Below, one piece after another: positions 41,997 through 50,210 of a DNA stretch of 64,000 nt. The notes beneath the pieces are model-generated. The model was not told the DNA's origin, did no database searches, and saw nothing but the letters and a program-made list of their open reading frames with translations. The position numbers and the translations under genes were made by a program. Within the stretch, counting starts at the first letter, position 1; each line of letters starts with the position of its first letter. Source of the stretch: Bacteroides zoogleoformans (GTDB lineage Bacteria; Bacteroidota; Bacteroidia; Bacteroidales; Bacteroidaceae); NCBI RefSeq assembly GCF_002998435.1, contig NZ_CP027231.1:2645001-2709000 (forward strand), in the 5' to 3' direction.

Positions 41997-43518
41997 GGTT
42001 TTCTGTCAGTATTTTATAGACAAGTGGCATATTGACGTGGCGGCGCACGTGGTCGGCCAGCTTGTCGTATTGTTCTTCTTTGAACTTCGGGTAATCGAAT
42101 GTCCGGGCGGTGGCGGAGAGTTTACCGGCAAAGCGGTGGAGCAGAAAGTCGATAAATTCCGGGTTGTCGAGGATGCCGTGGACGTATGTACCCATGCAGG
42201 TGTCATCGTCAAAATATCCATCGGAAGTGCCGTCTTCCAGCAGGTTCAGAGGAGAGGCCCAGGCCCCTTCGACAGGGAGGGTTTCTCCCATGTGAATCTC
42301 ATATCCCGACAGAGGGAAAACGTCCTCCGTATGCCGGTTGCCACTATCCCGCCTTTGCTTTCCATTTACTTTGAACCGTATTTGTCTCGTCACTTTCTCT
42401 CCCGTCATGCGGGTACTTACAGGCAGCAGTCCCAAACCCGGCAGGCGTTCTATTTCACCTTCCACATGCTCAGGGTCGAGCACCTCTTGGCCCATCATCT
42501 GATAACCGCCGCATATTCCCATCACAGAGGCTCCTTCGCGATGGGCGCGGATGATGGCGGCAGCCACACCGTTGCGGCGCAACTCATAGAGGTCGTCGAG
42601 CGTGCTCTTGCTGCCCGGCAGAAGAATGATATCGGCCTTGGCCAATTCATCCACATTATTGGTATAGAACAAGTGGACACGTGGGTCGCGTTCGAGCACA
42701 TTGAAGTCGGTAAAGTTGCTGAGGTGCCGGAGCAGGATTACGGCCACGTTCACTTTCCCTTGTTCGGCGCGTACCGACTTGGAAGCCAACGCCACACTGT
42801 CTTCTTCTTCAATATAGATATCTTTGTAGTAGGGAACCACGCCTATGACGGGAATACCGCAAAGCTCTTCCAACATCTTTATGCCCGACTCGAACAAACG
42901 AATGTCTCCGCGGAATTTATTAATCAGAATGCCTTTGACACATCGGCGTTCGTGCGGACGGAGCAGCATCAGTGAGCCATAGACAGCGGCAAAGACGCCG
43001 CCTCGGTCGATATCGCCCACAAGAATCACATCGGCCCCGGCATGTAGGGCCATGGGAAGGTTCACAAGATCCGTGTCCCGAAGATTGATTTCGGAGATAC
43101 TGCCCGCACCTTCCAGCACCACGGGATTGTGGCGGGTGGCAAGACGGTCGTAGGCGGCACATACTTCAGCACGAAGTTCTTCGCGCCCTTCTTTGCGGAA
43201 ATAGTCGTAAGCATTGCGATTACCTATGGGACGGCCGTTGAGTACCACTTGCGATGTATGGTCCGACTGCGGTTTCAGCAACAATGGATTCATGTCCGTG
43301 TGACAAGGTATGCCGGCGGCTTCGGCTTGTACGGCTTGTGCCCTTCCTATTTCCAATCCCTCGGGCGTTGCATAGGAATTCAGAGCCATGTTCTGTGCCT
43401 TGAACGGTGCCGGTCGATAGCCGTCTTGCTTAAAGATGCGGCAAAAGGCGGCAGCTATGATACTTTTTCCCACATCACTACCGGTTCCGGCAAACATGAT
43501 CGGATGAAGTTTCTCCAT
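41989..43518 (-). CDS. cobQ: Cobyric acid synthase
   Basis: 509 residues from the ATG at 43518, preceded by AGAGAAAA; an ATG 14 codons upstream lies in the promoter palindrome and is rejected. An N-terminal dethiobiotin-synthetase-like ATPase domain (FAGTGSDVGKS, about 8-18) is followed by a C-terminal glutaminase domain with the Cys nucleophile in GICGGYQMMG (about 335) and a His in YVHGIL (about 465). It amidates four side chains of adenosylcobyrinic diamide. First gene of the cob operon. Confidence 0.93.
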   Translation of the reverse strand: MEKLHPIMFAGTGSDVGKSIIAAAFCRIFKQDGYRPAPFKAQNMALNSYATPEGLEIGRAQAVQAEAAGIPCHTDMNPLLLKPQSDHTSQVVLNGRPIGNRNAYDYFRKEGREELRAEVCAAYDRLATRHNPVVLEGAGSISEINLRDTDLVNLPMALHAGADVILVGDIDRGGVFAAVYGSLMLLRPHERRCVKGILINKFRGDIRLFESGIKMLEELCGIPVIGVVPYYKDIYIEEEDSVALASKSVRAEQGKVNVAVILLRHLSNFTDFNVLERDPRVHLFYTNNVDELAKADIILLPGSKSTLDDLYELRRNGVAAAIIRAHREGASVMGICGGYQMMGQEVLDPEHVEGEIERLPGLGLLPVSTRMTGEKVTRQIRFKVNGKQRRDSGNRHTEDVFPLSGYEIHMGETLPVEGAWASPLNLLEDGTSDGYFDDDTCMGTYVHGILDNPEFIDFLLHRFAGKLSATARTFDYPKFKEEQYDKLADHVRRHVNMPLVYKILTENHD

Positions 43519-43538
43519 TTTTCTCTGTTTAAGGAAAG

Positions 43539-43576
43539 CAAAATTAGATATAAATCGCAATTTATATCTAATTTTG
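43539..43576 (-). promoter_or_regulatory. Perfect palindrome over the cobQ promoter
   Basis: AAAATTAGATATAAAT (43540-43555), CGCA, ATTTATATCTAATTTT (43560-43575): 16-bp arms, no mismatch. The leftward arm carries TAATTTTG, a match to the -7 consensus, 21 bp before the cobQ ATG. It fits an operator overlapping a promoter better than a terminator, since no T-run follows. Confidence 0.65.
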
Positions 43577-43608
43577 AGTGCTAAAAGAAAGTTTTGTAAT
43601 AAAATTCT

Positions 43609-44790
43609 TTATTCTACATAAAGCGCCAACCCTTTCAGGTATTCTCCTTCGGGATGATAAATGCTTATCGGGTGATCGGCGGGCTGTGTCAATTGATGGA
43701 GGATGCGCACACTGCGTCCCGACATGGCGGCGGCAGTAAACACGGCCGTGCGGAAGTTTTCCTTGCTGACGGCTTGCGAACAAGAAAACGTGAAAAGAAT
43801 GCCGCCCGGCTTGATTTTCTCGAAGGCCTTGACGTTCAGTTTGCGGTAGCCTTGCAAGGCGTTGCGCAGGGCGTCGCGGTGTTTGGCAAAGGCCGGCGGG
43901 TCGAGGATGATGAGGTCATATTGGTCGCCCATGCGGTCCAGATACTTGAATGCATCTTCGGCATAGGCGGCATGGCGGTTATCGCCCGGGAAGTTTAGTT
44001 CAATGTTCCTGTTTGTCAAATCAATGGCTTTGGCCGAACTATCCACTGAATGCACTAACTGGGCATTACCCCGCATGGCATAGACGGAGAATCCGCCGGT
44101 GTAGCAGAACATGTTCAATACACTGCGTCCCGGAGCATAGCGTTCCAGCAGAGCACGATTCTCGCGCTGGTCGATGAAGAAACCGGTCTTCTGTCCTTTC
44201 AGCCAGTCTATATGAAACTTCAATCCATACTCCATGGCAATGTTATCGGTACTTCCGCCCTTCAGGAAACCGTTTTCGGGGTAAAGGTCGGCTTTGAAAG
44301 GGAGGGTCGTTTCCGATTTATAATAGACGTTGTCTATTTTATCGGCCATCACTTGAGCCAATGCGTCGGCAATGACCATACGGTCGAGGTGCATTCCGGC
44401 AGAATGTGCTTGCATGACCGCTGTACGGGCATATATATCGATGACAAGACCCGGAAGGTTGTCGCCTTCTCCGTGCACAAGGCGGTAGGTGTTGTTTGTG
44501 GCGCTTTCGGCGACACCGATGCTGCGTCGCATGTCATAGGCTATGCCGAGTTTGCGTTTCCAGAAGTCGATATCGATTGCTTCGTTCTGCTGAAATGTGA
44601 GAACGCGCACAGCGATGCTGCCGATTTGGAAATGTCCTTTGGCAATGAATTCCTTTCGAGAGGTGTAAATCTCCACTGTTTCTCCTTCTTCCGGCTCTCC
44701 GTCGAGATGTGCGATGGCACCGGAAAATACCCAAGGATGAAAACGCTTCAATGATTCTTCTTTACCGGGTTTGAGATATACTTTATACAT
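43609..44790 (-). CDS. rlmI: Class I SAM-dependent rRNA methyltransferase, RlmI-like
   Basis: 393 residues. N-terminal PUA domain (about 1-80, starting MYKVYLKPGKEESLKRFHPW), then a Rossmann methyltransferase domain with VLNMFCYTGGFSVYA (about 220), LIILDPPAFAKH (about 290) and FTFSCSQAVS (about 335). RlmI methylates C5 of cytosine in 23S rRNA (C1962 in E. coli). Not coupled to the cob operon; housekeeping. Confidence 0.88.
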   Translation of the reverse strand: MYKVYLKPGKEESLKRFHPWVFSGAIAHLDGEPEEGETVEIYTSRKEFIAKGHFQIGSIAVRVLTFQQNEAIDIDFWKRKLGIAYDMRRSIGVAESATNNTYRLVHGEGDNLPGLVIDIYARTAVMQAHSAGMHLDRMVIADALAQVMADKIDNVYYKSETTLPFKADLYPENGFLKGGSTDNIAMEYGLKFHIDWLKGQKTGFFIDQRENRALLERYAPGRSVLNMFCYTGGFSVYAMRGNAQLVHSVDSSAKAIDLTNRNIELNFPGDNRHAAYAEDAFKYLDRMGDQYDLIILDPPAFAKHRDALRNALQGYRKLNVKAFEKIKPGGILFTFSCSQAVSKENFRTAVFTAAAMSGRSVRILHQLTQPADHPISIYHPEGEYLKGLALYVE

Positions 44791-44838
44791 AAAAGGGTGG
44801 TTGTTTTTTATACAGGTGCTTGATTGTGGAATGCTTTA

Positions 44839-45456
44839 TTATTCTACTTCTTCTGTAGCGATCACAAAATCTCCGCTTTGCCTTAGCTCTTGCAGTTTGT
44901 TGTAGATGTTGAGGCATGCCCAGGCGTCGGTGGCGGCATATAGCTGTTGGGGTTGCGTCAAGGTTTCGGCTTCCCAATTGGATAGACGTTGGCTCTTGGA
45001 AATCTTCTCTCCGAAAAGAATAGCGTAGATCTTTTGCAGACTTTTGTCTTGAATGCCGAAGGGGCGGACAAACTCCTGTAGTTCGATGACGGAACGCGGT
45101 TCGAACGGAGCACGTTTGTGCAGCATCATGAAATCATCTTTCAGCGAAAGTCCTATTTTGGTGATGGAGGGGTTCTCCAGCAATGTGATGACGGGCAACG
45201 TCAGTCCGGTGAGGTTCAAGCGAAAGAGGAAACAATGGTCTTCCGAAGCTATTTGCAGCAGTGCGACTTTGTAGGACTGCCCTTTGTTGAATGACGGACG
45301 AGTCTCGCTATCAATGCCCAATAGCGGGCAGGTCTTCAGATAGCTTACCGCCTTTTCGGCTTCCCAAGGAGTTTGCACTACATGTATCTGTCCCGCGAAA
45401 AGAACTTTAGGCAATTCCTTCAGCAACTCTTTATTGATTGTTCTATGTATAACCAT
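44839..45456 (-). CDS. 3'-5' exonuclease domain protein
   Basis: 205 residues from the ATG at 45456. DEDDy-type exonuclease fold as in RNase D: LGIDSETRPSF (about 48-58), GLSLKDDFMMLH (about 105) and a final YAATDAWACLNIY with Tyr and Asp (about 173-185). RNA or DNA trimming is expected. It follows a DUF5063 gene 7 bp upstream and precedes rlmI, so it sits in an RNA-related set. Confidence 0.85.
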   Translation of the reverse strand: MVIHRTINKELLKELPKVLFAGQIHVVQTPWEAEKAVSYLKTCPLLGIDSETRPSFNKGQSYKVALLQIASEDHCFLFRLNLTGLTLPVITLLENPSITKIGLSLKDDFMMLHKRAPFEPRSVIELQEFVRPFGIQDKSLQKIYAILFGEKISKSQRLSNWEAETLTQPQQLYAATDAWACLNIYNKLQELRQSGDFVIATEEVE

Positions 45457-45469
45457 GTGCAATTTGCTT

Positions 45470-46021
45470 TTATTCCATCTTTTCGTCTGCCTCTTCCTCG
45501 TTTTCGTCTAATGTATATCTCACGCTATGCAGGGCTCGCAGCGTATTGACCAGCTTTTGTCCCCAATACAAACGGAAATTTTCCTGACAGATGGCGAGAG
45601 AATCATTCATGGTCTCGTTCAGTCCCAGTTGGAAAACGAAAATGAAATCCTTGATGTCTTGATAGATATCGGCCAAGTCTTCGGATATGTATCTGGCGAT
45701 GGGTTGATCGCTGTACTTCATGTCAGAAACGAATACCTCCAGATAATCGTCTTTTCCGGCGAGGAGGTTGGCTATGTTCATGCGGAGTACTTCGTAAGTT
45801 TCTTCGGTGACGAATGTCTCCGGCGTTTCATCTCCTATGGGTTTGCAGTGGGGCAACAAGGAGGCTTTGAGGTAGAGCAATGGAAGAATTTTCAGGGACG
45901 TGTCGATGAAAGCGGCGGGTTTTACCCCTTCTGCCTGTTCCAGAAATTTGCAGAACTCGGCGGCTACTGTAACAAACTCTACGACATTGCGGTCGAATAT
46001 CACTTGGCTTTCTTTTTTCAT
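45470..46021 (-). CDS. DUF5063 protein
   Basis: 183 residues, predicted helical and acidic, with a Glu-rich tail (DENEEEADEKME). DUF5063 proteins have no known activity. Transcribed from a TATCTTTG promoter and joined by 7-8 bp to the exonuclease gene, so a shared process is likely. Confidence 0.75.
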   Translation of the reverse strand: MKKESQVIFDRNVVEFVTVAAEFCKFLEQAEGVKPAAFIDTSLKILPLLYLKASLLPHCKPIGDETPETFVTEETYEVLRMNIANLLAGKDDYLEVFVSDMKYSDQPIARYISEDLADIYQDIKDFIFVFQLGLNETMNDSLAICQENFRLYWGQKLVNTLRALHSVRYTLDENEEEADEKME

Positions 46022-46043
46022 ATGATGATGGCACTTTGAGGTG

Positions 46044-46051
46044 CAAAGATA
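46044..46051 (-). promoter_or_regulatory. Promoter -7 box of the DUF5063/exonuclease operon
   Basis: TATCTTTG on the minus strand, 22 bp before the DUF5063 start. Confidence 0.6.
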
Positions 46052-46215
46052 ACGAAACCAAAAGTAGAAGCAAATTAATCAGGTGATTATTCGTTTTTCG
46101 CTATGCGATATGTCGTTCTTCTCCGGCTTTCTGTGGGTGCGAGGTCCGGTTTGTGTGGATGTATGTCCGAAAAGTGTCGTTCAGATGATAGGCGTACAGT
46201 TGTTTTACTCCTTGG

Positions 46216-46827
46216 TTATAATGTATCTTTTATGTCGCTTAGTTCTACCAGCTTGTTCACGATGGCATAAATCGTAAGTCCGGCCGGAGAGTGAATCTGT
46301 AGCTTGCGCGCTATGTTCCGGCGGTGGGTAATGACGGTGTGGATGGAAAGATACAGCTTGTCGGCAATGGCTTTATTGGTCATGCCTTTCACAACGCAAG
46401 TTATGATTTCCTTTTCACGTTGGCTGAGGGTTTCTTGTTCGTTGTCTTTCTCCTCTTCTTCTGTGTGCAGCAGTCGATTGATTTTGGAGGAGATGATGTC
46501 AATATCATCGCAGATGGCAAAATTTTCGTCATATTCTTTCAGCGTGTTGTTGTCTATGACGGAACATACCATGGCGATGTATTTGACTCTGCTTTTTCCG
46601 TGTTCTGCTTTGAAAGAAGCTAAGTCAAACCAGCCGCCGAACGTGGGGTTAATGATTACGATATCGGCCGAATGCATGTGAATGTAGTTTTGCAATGATT
46701 CCGGTGAAGATATTTCGATAGGGTGCACATTCAGGTTGGAAATCCGTTTCAGTACAGCCGTAAGACCACTTCGGATGATGATTGAGGTTTCTGCGACAAC
46801 AATCTTCAAAGAGGAGTTATTGTTCAT
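46216..46827 (-). CDS. LuxR-type regulator with degenerate receiver
   Basis: 203 residues. The receiver-like domain (1-125) has E-T where the acidic pair should be (residues 13-14) and Asn60 in place of the phosphoacceptor Asp (DIVIINP), so phosphorylation is unlikely. The C-terminal LuxR helix-turn-helix (about 135-195, LSQREKEIITCVVKGMTNKAIA) is intact. It overlaps the RIC-like hemerythrin gene by 11 bp, implying joint control, possibly in the nitrosative or oxygen stress response. Confidence 0.85.
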   Translation of the reverse strand: MNNNSSLKIVVAETSIIIRSGLTAVLKRISNLNVHPIEISSPESLQNYIHMHSADIVIINPTFGGWFDLASFKAEHGKSRVKYIAMVCSVIDNNTLKEYDENFAICDDIDIISSKINRLLHTEEEEKDNEQETLSQREKEIITCVVKGMTNKAIADKLYLSIHTVITHRRNIARKLQIHSPAGLTIYAIVNKLVELSDIKDTL

Positions 46828-47521
46828 TTCTCAACCCCCTTTCTATTTGTGCCACGGCAGGGACAAACATGTAATCTTCTACCTGACAGTGGGTGGCGAG
46901 GTCTTGTTCGCAGTTGAAAATATCGAACAAAGCGGCGTTCAGCAGATTGTTGTTTTCCTTTTCCGGATAGTATTTGATAATAATATTCTTCAGTTCTTTC
47001 AGTTTGGTTTCTATCTGATTGTGTTTACTGGCAAAAGTGGCAATGTTATATTCATCAGACAGCTTACCCTGCATCAACTGTTCCACGTAAGTGAATACGG
47101 CTGTGTTCTCATATTCCATATGGCGGCGTACTTCCTTGGCATATTCGTCGAAGAATTTGAGAATGAGGGAGGCTACATCGTTTGTGCCGGAGCAATCAAT
47201 GGCTTCGATGAGTTTGCCGCGGATGGCCGGCAGATTGAAATCCAAAAAGTAAGTATGGGCGCGTTTCAGATAATCCATGAGGGCAGGAATGGAGAAATCA
47301 TTCCCATTTCCGCTATAGGAGTATTGCTCTTCGCTGATGAAGTTGGCCACAGCGAGGAATGTCGGGCAATCAACACCTTGTGCTTTGCAGACGTCTTTGA
47401 CGCTTTTATCTCCAAATCCCAATGAAAGGCCGAAACGGCTCATCACCATCAATAGGGAGTAGTTGTCGCAGATGAGATCGCTCATTTTGTCTGTTGCACG
47501 ATACTTATGTTGTTCATTCAT
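46817..47521 (-). CDS. RIC-like hemerythrin-domain protein
   Basis: 234 residues. The N-terminal ~70 residues (GFGDKSVKDVCKAQGVDCPTF) resemble the ScdA/RIC N-domain with its Cys, followed by a hemerythrin-like four-helix domain with His/Glu ligands (AHTYFLDF, RRHMEYENTAVF, HNQIETKLKEL, THCQVEDYMFVP). RIC proteins repair or load di-iron and Fe-S sites after NO or oxygen damage. Paired with the LuxR-type regulator. Confidence 0.82.
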   Translation of the reverse strand: MNEQHKYRATDKMSDLICDNYSLLMVMSRFGLSLGFGDKSVKDVCKAQGVDCPTFLAVANFISEEQYSYSGNGNDFSIPALMDYLKRAHTYFLDFNLPAIRGKLIEAIDCSGTNDVASLILKFFDEYAKEVRRHMEYENTAVFTYVEQLMQGKLSDEYNIATFASKHNQIETKLKELKNIIIKYYPEKENNNLLNAALFDIFNCEQDLATHCQVEDYMFVPAVAQIERGLRNEQ

Positions 47522-47682
47522 TGTGTGATATTGTTTTTATGCTCTTAAATGGAGTGCAAAGTAACAACTTTTGTTTGAAAGGAGCAATCGCCATTGTTAG
47601 GTATTTTTTCGGCATGGGCGGGCAGCTGCCGAAAAAACAAACTATATTCTTTAGTTTTATTTAACGGGACAAATTAGTTTTT

Positions 47683-47701
47683 GAACTAAAAATTTTAGTT
47701 C
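47683..47701. promoter_or_regulatory. Nested palindromic operator before blaI-type gene
   Basis: GAACTAAAAATTTTAGTTC is a perfect 19-bp palindrome. Its left arm also pairs with an upstream half site (TTAGTT-TTTG-AACTAA, 47675-47690), and a further TTTAGTT lies at 47650-47656. It lies 24 bp ahead of the BlaI-type start. Binding by that repressor is inferred. Confidence 0.65.
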
Positions 47702-47724
47702 TTTGCAGAAAACATAAGAAAACG

Positions 47725-48081
47725 ATGAAGGGATTGACTGTAAAAGAAGAGGAGATTATGGGCTTTTTTTGGGAAAAGGGGCCTTTGTTCGTAAAGGAGA
47801 TACTGAGGTTCTACGAAGCGCCGAAGCCGCATTTCAATACATTATCTACTATTGTCCGAGGTCTTGAGGATAAGGGTTTTCTGAGCCACCATGCTTATGG
47901 AAACACTTATCAGTATTATGCGGTAGTGAGCGAAGATGATTTCCGTAAACGGACATTGAAAGATGTTATCCGTAAATATTTCAATAATTCCTATCTCAGT
48001 GCAGTGTCGTCGCTGGTGAAAGAGGAGGAACTTTCGCTGGAGGAGTTGAAGCAACTGATACGGGAAGTGGAGGAGAAATAA
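47725..48081 (+). CDS. BlaI/MecI/CopY-family repressor
   Basis: 118 residues, winged helix at the N-terminus (KEEEIMGFFWEKGPLFVKEIL, then FNTLSTIVRGLEDKGFL), dimerisation helices at the C-terminus. In this family, DNA binding is relieved by proteolysis triggered by a partner M56 sensor, which is the next gene. Target palindromes lie directly upstream, so it autoregulates the pair. Confidence 0.9.
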   Translation: MKGLTVKEEEIMGFFWEKGPLFVKEILRFYEAPKPHFNTLSTIVRGLEDKGFLSHHAYGNTYQYYAVVSEDDFRKRTLKDVIRKYFNNSYLSAVSSLVKEEELSLEELKQLIREVEEK

Positions 48082-48124
48082 TAGATCTGCTCGGGAATTT
48101 AAAACAATAAAAAAACAGAAAAGG

Positions 48125-49993
48125 ATGGGACTCTTCTTTGTATATATACTAAAATCGTCGGTTTGCTTGGCAGTGTTCTATTTGTTTTACCGTTTGTTGA
48201 TGGCTCGCGAAACATTTCATCGTTTCAATCGGTTTGCTTTGCTGGGTATCCTGCTGTTGTCTTGTCTTTTACCGTTAATCGAAGTGAACGTAAAGCAGGA
48301 GACGGAAGTAAATCAGACTATGTCGACATTGGAGCAGTTGTTGATGATGGCAGATGCGGATGGTTCGGCTGAAACAGTCGGAGCGGTTGAAGAAACAACG
48401 GTTACATGGGTGCAGATGGCTTTGCTGGTTTATCTGTCGGGAATCCTTTTCTTTGCTTTCCGTAATGCTTGTTCGTTGATGCGGTTGCTGATGTTGTTGA
48501 AATCGGGAAGCAGACAACATGTTGATTGCTATTTGCCGGGTAGGAGAGAGGATGTTGCTTTGCTTGTGCACGATAAAGAGGTGGCTCCCTTCAGTTGGAT
48601 GAAGTACATCGTTATTTCCCATAAGGATTTGGAAGAGAACGGACGTGAAATCCTTATCCACGAACTGGCCCATATCCGTAACCGGCACTCTTGGGATTTG
48701 CTGGTGGCCGATGTTTGCATTTTCTTTCAGTGGTTCAATCCGGCTTCGTGGCTGATGAAACAGGAATTGCAGAATATACACGAGTATGAAGCGGATGAAA
48801 CAGTCATTGAAGAGGGCGTGGATGCGAAACAATATCAACTATTATTAATAAAAAAAGCTGTCGGCACAAGGCTCTACTCTATGGCCAACAGCTTTAATCA
48901 CAGTAAACTTAAAAAACGTATCACTATGATGTTAAAAGAAAAATCAAGTCCGTGGGCACGTTTGAAGTATCTTTATGTACTTCCCGTAGCGGCTGTTGCT
49001 GTTACAGCTTTTGCCCGTCCCGAAGTCTCTGAGAAAGTTGAAGAGATTTCTGCCGTCAAAGTTAATGATTTGGCTGCAATTGTAGAAATAAAAGTGGAAG
49101 AAAGTGTGGGAGACACCACGAAACCTGCCGGAGTGACGTATGTGCCTGTCGAGGTAAATGAAAAGTTGAAAGGGACTCCGGTTTTGACAGTCGTGGAACA
49201 AATGCCCGCATATCCCGGAGGTATGTCTGCTCTGATGGAGTATTTCAATAAGAACATGCGCTATCCTGCATCTGCCAAGGAGCGAGGGCTGCAAGGACGT
49301 GTCACGGTTCAGTTTGTGGTGGATAAGGACGGAAGTGTTAAGGAGCCGAAAGTCATTCGTTCGATAGATCAGGAGCTGGATGAGGAGGCGTTGCGCTTGG
49401 TAAAGAGCATGTCGAAGTGGGAGCCGGGCAGACAGAACGGGGAACCCGTTGCGGTGAAATTTGCAGTTCCGGTGCCCTTTAAGCAGGATGTTGACGTAAG
49501 AATGAGCGAGCAGCTTGTCGGTAAAATTCAAGAGGTGCGTACGTCGATGGGCGGAGGTAGAGGAATACCGTTCTATATCGTAGATGGCAAAGAAGTATCC
49601 GCTTCTGTGATGCGTGCGCTGAAACCTGAAAGCATTGCAGGCGTGTCTGTCCTGAAGGATAAGTCGGCCACGGCAATCTATGGAGAAAGAGCGAAACATG
49701 GCGTAGTTGTGATGACCTTGAAGGAGGAAGATTCTGCGATGGATATGCAGGAGAAGAAATTAGAGGGAATCGCTGTGGGTGAGAAGGATATTGATCTATC
49801 CAAAGTGGAGGTCTTTATTGATGGTGTAAAGGTAGATTTGCAAGAAAAGAAGTTGGACGAACTTGTACCGTCCGATAAGATAGAGAACATAAAGGTTGAT
49901 AAAGCTCCTGATGGGAAAGGCAAGATTTATATTACAATTAAAAAAGGAGAGAAAGAGCATAAGTTCTCTGTGACTCCGGACAAAATGAAATAA
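48125..49993 (+). CDS. BlaR1-like M56 metallopeptidase with TonB and plug-like tails
   Basis: 622 residues. Three or four membrane helices frame the M56 peptidase domain with the HELAH zinc motif (179-183) and a downstream EYEADE (about 220). After a membrane helix (about 285-300) comes a TonB C-terminal domain (about 355-450, LMEYFNKNMRYPASAKERG), then a stretch like a TonB-receptor plug (KDKSATAIYGERAKHGVVVM, about 510-530) and a charged tail. The sensor domain of classical BlaR1 is absent. Partner of the BlaI-type repressor 43 bp upstream; signal unknown. Confidence 0.85.
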   Translation: MGLFFVYILKSSVCLAVFYLFYRLLMARETFHRFNRFALLGILLLSCLLPLIEVNVKQETEVNQTMSTLEQLLMMADADGSAETVGAVEETTVTWVQMALLVYLSGILFFAFRNACSLMRLLMLLKSGSRQHVDCYLPGRREDVALLVHDKEVAPFSWMKYIVISHKDLEENGREILIHELAHIRNRHSWDLLVADVCIFFQWFNPASWLMKQELQNIHEYEADETVIEEGVDAKQYQLLLIKKAVGTRLYSMANSFNHSKLKKRITMMLKEKSSPWARLKYLYVLPVAAVAVTAFARPEVSEKVEEISAVKVNDLAAIVEIKVEESVGDTTKPAGVTYVPVEVNEKLKGTPVLTVVEQMPAYPGGMSALMEYFNKNMRYPASAKERGLQGRVTVQFVVDKDGSVKEPKVIRSIDQELDEEALRLVKSMSKWEPGRQNGEPVAVKFAVPVPFKQDVDVRMSEQLVGKIQEVRTSMGGGRGIPFYIVDGKEVSASVMRALKPESIAGVSVLKDKSATAIYGERAKHGVVVMTLKEEDSAMDMQEKKLEGIAVGEKDIDLSKVEVFIDGVKVDLQEKKLDELVPSDKIENIKVDKAPDGKGKIYITIKKGEKEHKFSVTPDKMK

Positions 49994-50082
49994 GAAAAAT
50001 TCCCTTTATGGAAAAGAGATTTATACCGCATTTATAGAACTGATAAGTTCATATCAACATGTGTTCAGGAAATATGTCATAA

Positions 50083-50123
50083 AATCAGCCAGCTAACTCA
50101 CATTTGCAGGTTAGTTGGCTGAT
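50083..50123. terminator. Bidirectional terminator hairpin
   Basis: AATCAGCCAGCTAAC pairs with GTTAGTTGGCTGATT (15 bp, one mismatch) across a 12-nt loop, between the convergent M56 and alcohol dehydrogenase genes; TTTCTTT follows on the plus strand. Confidence 0.8.
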
Positions 50124-50210
50124 TGTTTCTTTAAGTAGGGAGATGTTTTGAATGTCCCTGCTTATCAACTGTGATGTTTTGGTGACGTTGTCGTTTTATG
50201 ACGGCATGTC

